A stretch of DNA of 5,008 nt from an uncultured Oscillospiraceae bacterium (lineage in GTDB: Bacteria > Bacillota > Clostridia > Oscillospirales > Acutalibacteraceae), in assembly GCA_900552285.1 (NCBI GenBank), contig URYV01000118.1, forward strand, positions 1-5,008, given 5' to 3'. A program made the position numbers and the translations under genes. This document shows positions 1 through 5,008 of the stretch, in pieces. The notes below the pieces were generated by a model. It did not search any database, was not told the DNA's origin, and saw only the letters and a program-made list of their open reading frames with translations. How positions within the stretch are numbered: position 1 is the stretch's first letter; every line of letters starts with the position of its first letter.

Positions 1-35
1 AGCAAACGGCGGCTCTCTTTGCCGAGAAAATGCAC
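1..35 (-). CDS. Possible 5' end of a leftward gene, product unknown
   Basis: On the minus strand a GTG at 35-33 is preceded by GAAGGG with a 7-base spacer and lies about 40 bases downstream of a strong promoter (73-101). The frame stays open to the window edge and reads VHFLGKESRRL. A TTG five codons upstream in the same frame (giving MKGIKVHFLGKE) is an alternative start, but its AAAGG lies only 3 bases away. Eleven codons are too few to name a family. The promoter and ribosome site make a real gene plausible; the alternative is a non-coding leader. Confidence 0.35.
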   Translation of the reverse strand, partial: MHFLGKESRRL

Positions 36-72
36 TTTTATTCCCTTCAAAGCCTTTTTATTTTGTGTGTAT

Positions 73-101
73 ATTTTATCATTTGAAATACCGTTTGTCA
101 A
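73..101 (-). promoter_or_regulatory. Strong leftward sigma-A type promoter
   Basis: Read on the minus strand, TTGACA (101-96) is followed after exactly 17 bases by TAAAAT (78-73). The -10 hexamer is preceded by TG plus one base (81-79), an extended -10. This is close to the vegetative consensus and is the best promoter in the window. It points out of the left edge, diverging from the ParB/Noc paralogue. Its -35 lies inside the spacer of a perfect 8-base inverted repeat (86-117), so it may be regulated. Confidence 0.7.
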
Positions 102-117
102 CACCTTTGCGGTATTT
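86..117. promoter_or_regulatory. Inverted repeat around the leftward -35, possible operator
   Basis: AAATACCG at 86-93 and CGGTATTT at 110-117 are perfect reverse complements separated by 16 bases. The -35 of the leftward promoter (96-101) lies in the spacer. The half-site centres are 24 bases apart, a little over two helical turns, which would suit a dimeric regulator. The right arm runs into T residues, so a weak rightward terminator with a large loop is an alternative reading. The regulator is unknown. Confidence 0.4.
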
Positions 118-125
118 TTATTAAG

Positions 126-153
126 TTGACAGAAAGATACAAAATGTTGTATC
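126..153 (+). promoter_or_regulatory. Candidate rightward promoter for the ParB/Noc paralogue
   Basis: A perfect -35 TTGACA (126-131) is followed by a weak -10, either TGTATC (148-153, 16-base spacer) or TTGTAT (147-152, 15-base spacer). The -10 falls in the right arm of the dyad at 136-153. The weak -10 suggests low or regulated expression. It would give a leader of roughly 55 bases before the ATG at 215. Confidence 0.4.
136..153. promoter_or_regulatory. Perfect palindromic site, operator candidate
   Basis: GATACAA (136-142) and TTGTATC (147-153) form a perfect 7-base inverted repeat with a 4-base centre (AATG), 18 bases in all. It covers the spacer and -10 of the candidate rightward promoter, which is a typical repressor position. 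The arms do not resemble parS or the Noc consensus. No regulator in the window is an obvious partner, although autoregulation by the adjacent DNA-binding protein is possible. Confidence 0.5.
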
Positions 154-183
154 GAATTGCGACAATTAACACTTTATAGGGTA

Positions 184-192
184 TGGTATATT
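184..192 (+). promoter_or_regulatory. Alternative extended -10 element
   Basis: TG (184-185), one base, then TATATT (187-192) form an extended -10 sequence. The only nearby -35-like hexamer is TTAACA (166-171), 15 bases upstream. Initiation here would start near base 199 and put the ribosome site almost at the 5' end of the mRNA, so this is a less comfortable alternative to the promoter at 126-153. Confidence 0.25.
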
Positions 193-199
193 TTCCTTG

Positions 200-205
200 A
201 AAGGA
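200..205 (+). promoter_or_regulatory. Ribosome site selecting the ATG at 215
   Basis: AAAGGA is followed by a 9-base spacer and the ATG at 215. The in-frame TTG at 197 overlaps this region and has no purine-rich site at a suitable distance upstream, so the ATG at 215 is preferred, shortening the longest open frame by six codons. Confidence 0.65.
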
Positions 206-214
206 TATGAGCCT

Positions 215-955
215 ATGTTTTCCGGAAGATTTCTTCAAAACAGAAAATTTATTTTTATTCCCACGGCGCGGCTGCTTTGCCCCTCCTTTTCCCCCCGAAA
301 GGATTTCGGCGGAGAGGAGGAACTGTGCAAAAGTATTATGGAAAACGGCATTTCCGAGCCGCTGACCGTCCGCCCGGCGATGAAGAATAAATATACGGTG
401 GTTTCGGGGGAGCGGCGGCTGAGAGCGGCAAGGGCGGCAGGGCTGTCGAAGGTGCCCTGCGTCGTGCTGTGCCAAAGCGACCGTCAGGCGGCAATAACCG
501 CGCTTCTCCACGGACTTTGCAAAAAACCGCTGAATATGTTTGAACAGGCCGAGGGAATTTACAATCTCATAACCCGTTACGGCGTCGAGCGGGACGAGGC
601 GGCCGAACTTTTGGGTCTTTCCGAGGGGCAGCTGATGTCAAAACTGAGGCTGCTGAATTTCAGCGCTCTTGAGCGGGAAAGAATACTGGGGCTGGGGCTT
701 TCGGAGGGACAGGCAAAGGTTCTTTTGAGAATTCCCGACGAAAAGACCCGGGAAAGGGAGCTTGTGACGAAAATTCCCGAGCGGGCGGCCGGCTTTTCCC
801 CCGCCGTGAAAACCGGCGCAATGGACGGGAGAATAATAACAAATACCCTGCTTCGGGCGGTGGAAAGCATAAAAAAGGCGGGCATATCGGCGGCTTTCGA
901 AAAAAACGAAACCGAGGACGAAATCGTTTATAAAATCAGCCTTCCGAAGGTGTGA
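215..955 (+). CDS. ParB/Noc-family DNA-binding CTP-switch paralogue
   Basis: This 246-residue protein has the ParB layout. A ParB N-terminal domain spans about residues 12-105, with a degenerate PNPxQPR-like segment (PSFSPRKDF, 23-31) and an intact GERRLR CTP-binding box at 65-70. A helix-turn-helix domain spans about 107-175 and a C-terminal dimerisation-like segment about 205-246. It aligns clearly with the parB product encoded at the other end of the window. ParB-family proteins load at specific DNA sites and slide as CTP-gated clamps for chromosome segregation (ParB) or nucleoid occlusion (Noc). Oddities: where ParB has ENLQR this protein has HGLCK (99-103), and the GHGR motif reads GQAK (165-168). 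The N-terminus MFSGRFLQNRK is short, basic and amphipathic, recalling the membrane-binding helix of Noc. The gene is monocistronic here and convergent with the parB-serS cluster. The family is near certain; Noc-like function is inferred. Confidence 0.88.
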   Translation: MFSGRFLQNRKFIFIPTARLLCPSFSPRKDFGGEEELCKSIMENGISEPLTVRPAMKNKYTVVSGERRLRAARAAGLSKVPCVVLCQSDRQAAITALLHGLCKKPLNMFEQAEGIYNLITRYGVERDEAAELLGLSEGQLMSKLRLLNFSALERERILGLGLSEGQAKVLLRIPDEKTRERELVTKIPERAAGFSPAVKTGAMDGRIITNTLLRAVESIKKAGISAAFEKNETEDEIVYKISLPKV

Positions 956-1017
956 TACATAAAGCGCGGGTGTTCATGGGAAAGCGGCGGTTTTTGCGGA
1001 AAAAAGCGAACATACGG

Positions 1018-1055
1018 AAAAAACGGGAGCGGTAGTTTGATACCGTTCCCGTTTT
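1018..1055. terminator. Bidirectional intrinsic terminator between convergent units
   Basis: A 15-base-pair stem is formed by 1020-1034 and 1041-1055, with one G-T (G-U) pair (1029/1046) and a 6-base loop GTTTGA. The arms carry the core CGGGAGCGG/CCGTTCCCG. The rightward transcript ends in TTTT and the leftward transcript in a run of six U (1023-1018). It lies 62 bases after the ParB/Noc paralogue stop and 5 bases after the leftward DUF5662 gene's stop, so it can end both units. I see nothing else in 956-1017. Confidence 0.88.
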
Positions 1056-1060
1056 GGGTT

Positions 1061-1597
1061 TCAATATTCCTTTTTCGCCTTCACAATGCTTTTTAAATGA
1101 GCAAAAGCCGCCTTCTCCCCTTTTTTTGCAAGCTCGGTCAGCAGCATTTCGAGAAAGGCCGCCGTTTCGGGGTGCATGGTTTTTGCGTCCCTGCCGCTCA
1201 TGTAATATTTAAGGGGATAATCGTCGGTATAGTCTCTGCCCTTGTATATTTTGCTTGCGGCCACGCGGTCGCAGAACATTTCGGCGGCATAGCGCAGCGG
1301 CATTTTTACGGGGCAGACCCGCTGTTCCTTAAGGCTGAAATCGGTCCAATATTCAAAATGGTGCTTGTTTCTGCCCTTGTGATGAAGCCAGGCCGAGGAG
1401 TAGCCGTAAAGCTCCCTTTCGGTGATGTTGGGGCTGCGGGTGCCGGCATAGTATTTTGCGCCGGGGATGAACTCGGCGGGAGAATATTTTGAAAGGTCGT
1501 GAAAAAGGCCGCGAAAGCCGAGCCCCGCCTTAAAGCAATGGGCAATGACCTTGTGGCGGTGTTTTGTTATGGTGCGAAAGTGTTTGACGGGATGCAA
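1061..1597 (-). CDS. DUF5662-family protein, function unknown
   Basis: This 178-residue soluble protein has no signal peptide or membrane segment. The pattern GLxxRGLFHDLSKYSPAEF (25-43), then YYAGTRSP (49-56) and the block SAWLHHKGRNKHHFEYW (68-84), is what I recall for the uncharacterised DUF5662 family. Histidine and acidic residues (H20, H33-D34, H72-H73, H79-H80, E107, D110) are spaced in a way that recalls HD-type metal-binding proteins; this is a suggestion, not a family fact. The TTG start is chosen because GGAGGA stands 7 bases upstream and the homologous N-terminus begins within a few residues. It is the last gene of the leftward cluster, 18 bases after the glycosyltransferase stop and just before the shared terminator. 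Confidence 0.82.
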   Translation of the reverse strand: MHPVKHFRTITKHRHKVIAHCFKAGLGFRGLFHDLSKYSPAEFIPGAKYYAGTRSPNITERELYGYSSAWLHHKGRNKHHFEYWTDFSLKEQRVCPVKMPLRYAAEMFCDRVAASKIYKGRDYTDDYPLKYYMSGRDAKTMHPETAAFLEMLLTELAKKGEKAAFAHLKSIVKAKKEY

Positions 1598-1604
1598 AAG
1601 ATTT

Positions 1605-1610
1605 TCCTCC
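1605..1610 (-). promoter_or_regulatory. Ribosome site supporting a TTG start
   Basis: On the minus strand GGAGGA (1610-1605) precedes the TTG at 1597-1595 by 7 bases. No ATG or GTG lies between this site and the conserved N-terminus, so the non-ATG start is well supported. The site falls in the 18-base gap after the glycosyltransferase stop. Confidence 0.7.
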
Positions 1611-1615
1611 GAAGA

Positions 1616-2917
1616 TTATTCCTTACCTTTTTTGACAAGCTTTTGAAAGAGAAAACGGGAGGTGTCCTCCACCCTTTGCATGGCGACGTTGATTTCGCTG
1701 AAGGTGCGGAACATTTCGTCAAAACGAACCTTTTCACGGGCGGTTTCGCGTGATTTGAAGTTTTCCACCACCAGTTCGTAGCGTTTTGTGGCTTTTTCGA
1801 CGGCGTCCTCCCAGGAAATATAGATTTCGTCCATGGCCGTTTGGCCGAGAACCTTAAGCTTTTCGCGGTTTTCGCAGGCAAAGGAAAGACATTTCGCCAT
1901 GGATTCGCCGGTTTCCTCTATGAGAAGGCCGGTTCTTCCGTCCTCGATGCCCTCCGAGGCGCAGCTTTCCCGAAGCAGCACGCTTGCCTTGCCGCAGGCG
2001 GCCGCCTCCCTGACCACAATGCCGTTGGTGTCGAAGGAGGAGGGGAACAAAAACAAATCTGAAAGGGTGAAATATCCGCGGATTATATCCCGATTGTGAA
2101 CGGCGCCGACGAATATACATTTTTCCTGTATGCCCAGCGTTTTTGCATATTGCTCGATTTCGGGGCGTTCGACGCTGTCTCCCACGAAAACCATGCGGAA
2201 ATCCTTGCCGTCGTTTGCAATCATTTTAAGTCCGTCGAGGATTATTCTCGCGCCCTTATACCACATGAGCCTGCCCACAAAGAGAAAGACGGGCACATCG
2301 GCGGGCAGGGCGTGTTTTTGGCGCAGCTCGGCCACAAGTTCGGGAGAGGCAAGTCCCTTTTTCAGGTCGACGCCGTTTTCCATGACCACACAGTCGCCCT
2401 GATAGCCGAGGCTTTTAAGGTTGTCGCCGGCGCCCTTGCTCACCACCCACACCTCGTCGCAGGCCGAGATGTTGTCCACCAAAAACTTTTTGGCGGTTTT
2501 GCGAAGAAAATTCATTTCCACCGCCTTGTTTATCTCGATGTCGAATTTTGTGTGGTATGTAAATACGATGGGGGCGTCGACCTCCTGCTGAACCATGCGT
2601 GCGAGAAGGGTGGAGGAAAAGGGGCAATGGCTGTGAAGCAGCAGGGGATTTGAGGCTTTTATGGCGTTTACCGCTTTTTTGCCGAAGGGGTAGCCCAGTC
2701 GGTAGCCGAATTTGCGGGTGGTGTTGAGGCTTGAATAGCGGATGACGGGAAATTCAAAGCTTTCGTCGTCGGCTCCGGGGTAGGAAGGGGTGGCAACGGT
2801 TGCGTTTATTCCGCTTTCGGTCATACATTTGGCATAATTTACCACCGCGTTTTCCACCCCGTCGATAAGGGGAGGAAAGGAGTCGTTCAAAAGACAAACC
2901 GAGCCGTTTTCAAACAT
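1616..2917 (-). CDS. GT4-type glycosyltransferase (GT-B fold)
   Basis: The protein has 433 residues, a usual length for GT4 enzymes, which move a sugar from a nucleotide donor to an acceptor with retention of configuration. The N-terminal acceptor domain starts NDSFPPLIDGVENAV (11-25), as in diacylglycerol and phosphatidylinositol sugar transferases, and carries HSH (95-97) and the HTKFD motif (122-126). The C-terminal donor domain begins around 207 with LFVGRLMWYKG (212-222). The EX7E motif appears as D296-X7-E304 within FDTNGIVVREAAACG, so the first glutamate is aspartate. The tail from about 385 is charged and probably helical. There is no signal or membrane segment, so it likely works at the inner membrane face. 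Its ribosome site overlaps the serS stop, implying coupling. The acceptor is unknown; a glycolipid is plausible from the N-terminal motif. Confidence 0.85.
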   Translation of the reverse strand: MFENGSVCLLNDSFPPLIDGVENAVVNYAKCMTESGINATVATPSYPGADDESFEFPVIRYSSLNTTRKFGYRLGYPFGKKAVNAIKASNPLLLHSHCPFSSTLLARMVQQEVDAPIVFTYHTKFDIEINKAVEMNFLRKTAKKFLVDNISACDEVWVVSKGAGDNLKSLGYQGDCVVMENGVDLKKGLASPELVAELRQKHALPADVPVFLFVGRLMWYKGARIILDGLKMIANDGKDFRMVFVGDSVERPEIEQYAKTLGIQEKCIFVGAVHNRDIIRGYFTLSDLFLFPSSFDTNGIVVREAAACGKASVLLRESCASEGIEDGRTGLLIEETGESMAKCLSFACENREKLKVLGQTAMDEIYISWEDAVEKATKRYELVVENFKSRETAREKVRFDEMFRTFSEINVAMQRVEDTSRFLFQKLVKKGKE

Positions 2918-2921
2918 AAAA

Positions 2922-2927
2922 TCACCT
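2922..2927 (-). promoter_or_regulatory. Ribosome site overlapping the serS stop codon
   Basis: On the minus strand the serS stop TAG (2928-2926) merges into AGGTGA (2927-2922), which stands 4 bases before the glycosyltransferase ATG (2917-2915). A ribosome finishing serS would sit on the next gene's initiation site, suggesting translational coupling. Confidence 0.55.
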
Positions 2928-4197
2928 ATCCTATAATATCGGTGTTCATATATTTTCTCAGCACTTCGGGAACGGTGACCGTTCCGTCGGCATTTTGATA
3001 GTTTTCAAGAATGGCGGCGACGGTTCTGCCCACGGCAAGACCCGAGCCGTTGAGAGTGTGGACGAATTTGGCCTTGTCCCCCGCCCCGTCCTTATAACGG
3101 ATGGCGGCGCGGCGGGCCTGATAATCCTCGAAGTTGGAGCAGCTTGAAATCTCGCAATAGCGGTTATAGCTGGGCAGCCAGACCTCGATGTCATAGGTCA
3201 TGGCCGAGGAAAATCCAAGGTCGCCGGCCGACAGACAGACCACACGATAAGGCAGACCGAGCATTTGGAGCAGCTTTTCGGCGTCGTTTGTCAGGGTCTC
3301 AAGCTCGGCATAGGAATTTTCCGGCTTTACGAACTTAACAAGCTCGACCTTGTGGAACTGGTGCTGACGGATGAGGCCTCTCGTGTCGCGGCCGGCCGAA
3401 CCCGCCTCGGCGCGGAAACAGGCCGAAAAGGCGCAGTATTTAAGGGGAAGCTTGCTTCCGTCGAGAATGTCGTCGCGATACATATTGGTTACCGGAACCT
3501 CGGCGGTGGGGATGAGGAATTCGTCCGAGCCGTGAATACGGTAGGCGTCCTCCTCGAATTTGGGCAGCTGACCGGTGCCGGTCATGGAAGCGCGGTTCAC
3601 GAGATAGGGAGGAATGATCTCCTCATAGCCGTTGTCGGCGTGGGTGTCCATAAAGAAGCAGAAAACGGCTCTTTCGAGACGGGCGCCGAGGCCTCTGTAA
3701 AAATGAAAACGGGCGCCCGATACCTTTGCGGCGGTTTCGGGGTCGAGAATTCCGAGGTCCTTGCCGATGTCCCAATGAGCCTTGGCCTCAAAATCAAATT
3801 TTCTCGGCTCGCCCCAGCGGCGCAGCTCGCGGTTTTCCTTGTCGTCCTCGCCGTCGGGAATGGTGGGATTGGGCATATTGGGGATAGAAAGGAGAATGTT
3901 TCTCTGCTTTTCGGTCAGCTCGGAGATTTCCTTGTCACATTCCTTGACGTCGTCGGACAGGGTTTTCATGCGGGCCATGATTTCCGAAAGGTCTCCCCCC
4001 TCCTTCTTGATACGGGGGATTTCCTTGGATGCGGCGTTTTGCTCGGCCTTGAATTTGTCGGCCTTGCTGCTGATGACTCGGCGCTGCTCGTCGATTTTAA
4101 GCAGCTCGTCGATAGCGGCGGTATAGTCGCCGTTGCGGCGGTTGACGGCGGCCTTGACCGCGTCGGGGTTTTGTCTTATAAGCTTGATGTCTAACAT
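2926..4197 (-). CDS. serS: Seryl-tRNA synthetase
   Basis: This cytoplasmic class II synthetase charges tRNA-Ser with serine, and also tRNA-Sec where present, using ATP. At 423 residues it is full length for the bacterial enzyme. The N-terminus MLDIKLIRQNPDAV is typical and leads into a long coiled-coil tRNA-binding arm (about 28-102). The catalytic core shows TAEVP (231-235), motif 2 with FRAE (261-264) and GRDTRGL (269-275), the serine-site segment EISSCSNFEDYQARR (349-363), and motif 3 NGSGLAVGR (383-391). The ATG is supported by AAAGGA 8 bases upstream (4211-4206), directly after the parB stop, with a 14-base gap. No T-box leader fits in that gap, so any serine-responsive control must lie upstream of parB or be absent. 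All key motifs look intact. Confidence 0.98.
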   Translation of the reverse strand: MLDIKLIRQNPDAVKAAVNRRNGDYTAAIDELLKIDEQRRVISSKADKFKAEQNAASKEIPRIKKEGGDLSEIMARMKTLSDDVKECDKEISELTEKQRNILLSIPNMPNPTIPDGEDDKENRELRRWGEPRKFDFEAKAHWDIGKDLGILDPETAAKVSGARFHFYRGLGARLERAVFCFFMDTHADNGYEEIIPPYLVNRASMTGTGQLPKFEEDAYRIHGSDEFLIPTAEVPVTNMYRDDILDGSKLPLKYCAFSACFRAEAGSAGRDTRGLIRQHQFHKVELVKFVKPENSYAELETLTNDAEKLLQMLGLPYRVVCLSAGDLGFSSAMTYDIEVWLPSYNRYCEISSCSNFEDYQARRAAIRYKDGAGDKAKFVHTLNGSGLAVGRTVAAILENYQNADGTVTVPEVLRKYMNTDIIG

Positions 4198-4211
4198 TTT
4201 TGTCGTCCTTT

Positions 4212-5008
4212 CTATTCGCCCAGCTTGTTTGCCAGACCCTTTAAATCCTCAAGATTGTAAAATTCTATTTCAAGGGTGCCTTTTCCCTTTGCGGCCTTGA
4301 CCTTTACACGTCGGCCCAAGTTTTCCGACAGAGAAAGCTCCACCTCGTCATAAATGGTGCTGCGGGCGGGCTTTGCCGTCTTTTGACCGTCTTTTTCGGC
4401 TTTTTTCGACTCCTTGGCCATCTGCTCGATTTTTCTGACGTTTGCACCGAAGGATGCGGCCTTTGCCGCCTTGAGCAGCTCCTCTTTATCGGAAAATCCG
4501 AGCAGCGCTCTGCCGTGACCGGCCGAAATGGTGCCCTTTTTGACCATGTCAAGCACCTCGTCGGGCAAATCAAGCAGCCGCATGGCGTTGGTGACCGCCG
4601 GGCGGGATCTTCCCACCCTCACGGCGACCTCCTCCTGGGTCAGACCGAAGTCCTCCATGAGGCTTTTATAGCCTGCCGCCTCTTCAATGGGGTTTAAATC
4701 CTCCCTTTGGAGGTTTTCCACCAAGGCAATTTCGGCGGTTTCGCCGTCGCTCAGTTCCTTTATGATTGCAGGAACGGCCGACAGCCCCGCAATGCGCGAC
4801 GCTCTCCAACGGCGCTCGCCCGCCACAAGCTGATAACGCCCGCCGTTTATGGGGCGAACCACAAGGGGCTGAAGCAGACCGTATCTTTTTATGCTGTCGG
4901 CAAGCTCTTCAAGGGCTTCGGGGTCGAATTCCTTACGGGGCTGGCCGAGATTGGGCTCTATATCCATGAGGGATATTTCGGCGGGAGCGTTTTGCTCGGT
5001 GGCGTTTT
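4212..5008 (-). CDS. parB: Chromosome-partitioning protein ParB (Spo0J), N-terminus outside window
   Basis: ParB binds parS sites near the origin, spreads as a CTP-dependent sliding clamp, and works with the ParA ATPase in origin segregation and SMC loading. The frame stays open past the ATG at 4967 to the window edge, adding 13 codons (reading NATEQNAPAEISL before MDIEPN), so that Met is internal and the true start lies beyond 5008. Numbering from that Met: PNLGQPRKEF (5-14), CTP box GERRWRAS (50-57), ENLQR hydrolysis motif (84-88), helix-turn-helix with SRPAVTNAMRLL (121-132), GHGRALL (150-156), a charged Lys/Glu/Ala-rich linker (about 181-204) and a C-terminal dimerisation domain (about 206-251). 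All signature motifs are present. It is the first visible gene of the leftward cluster; parA would be expected just upstream, outside the window. Confidence 0.97.
   Translation of the reverse strand, partial: NATEQNAPAEISLMDIEPNLGQPRKEFDPEALEELADSIKRYGLLQPLVVRPINGGRYQLVAGERRWRASRIAGLSAVPAIIKELSDGETAEIALVENLQREDLNPIEEAAGYKSLMEDFGLTQEEVAVRVGRSRPAVTNAMRLLDLPDEVLDMVKKGTISAGHGRALLGFSDKEELLKAAKAASFGANVRKIEQMAKESKKAEKDGQKTAKPARSTIYDEVELSLSENLGRRVKVKAAKGKGTLEIEFYNLEDLKGLANKLGE

Noticed and set aside
197..199. TTG start for the ParB/Noc paralogue
   Set aside because: No suitable ribosome site precedes it, whereas AAAGGA is well placed for the ATG at 215.
98..511. Minus-strand open frame of 137 codons over the control region and the start of the ParB paralogue
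   Set aside because: It is antisense to a clear ParB-family gene, lacks family features and crosses the promoter dyads; treated as a shadow.
743..756. Noc-site-like sequence AAGACCCGGGAAAG inside the ParB/Noc paralogue gene
   Set aside because: The CCCGGGAAA core matches the Noc consensus ATTTCCCGGGAAAT, but the left arm does not (10 of 14 positions). One copy in coding DNA is not convincing.
1742..1757. parS-like sequence GGTTTCGCGTGATTTG in the glycosyltransferase gene
   Set aside because: Only 10 of 16 positions match TGTTTCACGTGAAACA and the right half-site is destroyed. No better parS was found by eye in the window.
2096..2653. Plus-strand open frame of 185 codons opposite the glycosyltransferase
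   Set aside because: Antisense shadow of a gene with clear GT4 motifs; no ribosome site or recognisable domain.
3265..4194. Plus-strand open frame of 309 codons opposite serS
   Set aside because: It lies wholly antisense to a well-conserved synthetase. The Gly/Val-rich translation reflects codon bias of the complementary strand.
4198..4211. T-box or other serine-responsive leader before serS
   Set aside because: Only 14 bases separate parB and serS, too few for any such element.
1..5008. CRISPR arrays, tRNA or rRNA genes, insertion sequences
   Set aside because: No spaced direct repeats, tRNA-like cloverleaf, transposase frame or terminal inverted repeats were seen. The window is ordinary chromosome apart from the points listed.

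Overview
The window looks like chromosome from a moderately GC-rich Firmicute, most likely a Clostridia/Oscillospirales-type gut bacterium. Supporting signs are strong AAAGGA/GGAGG ribosome sites, a TTG start, sigma-A type promoters, short operon gaps, and parB, a second ParB/Noc-family gene and serS close together, a set often found near the replication origin in Firmicutes. The lineage is inferred from gene content and signals, not from a database match.

Layout, left to right. Bases 1-35 may hold the first codons of a leftward gene that leaves the window. Bases 36-214 are an AT-rich divergent control region with a strong leftward promoter, a weaker rightward promoter and two perfect dyads. 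Bases 215-955 (+) encode a compact ParB/Noc-family paralogue. Bases 956-1060 hold a strong hairpin terminator shared by two convergent transcription units. The rest is one leftward cluster, read from right to left: parB (N-terminus cut off by the right edge), serS, a GT4-type glycosyltransferase and a DUF5662-family protein. Gaps within this cluster are 14, 8 and 18 bases, and ribosome sites abut or overlap the preceding stop codons, so it is probably co-transcribed and partly translationally coupled.

Functionally the cluster mixes chromosome segregation (ParB, presumably with a ParA just off the right edge), translation (seryl-tRNA synthetase), probable membrane glycolipid or envelope glycosylation, and a conserved uncharacterised histidine-rich protein. 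The most interesting gene is the ParB paralogue. It keeps the GERR CTP-binding box, but the position of the ENxxR hydrolysis motif reads HGLCK, its helix-turn-helix specificity positions match neither canonical ParB nor canonical Noc, and its short N-terminus resembles a membrane-binding amphipathic helix fused directly to the CTP domain. It may be a CTP-binding clamp with altered switching and its own DNA site. No canonical parS or Noc site was found by eye.
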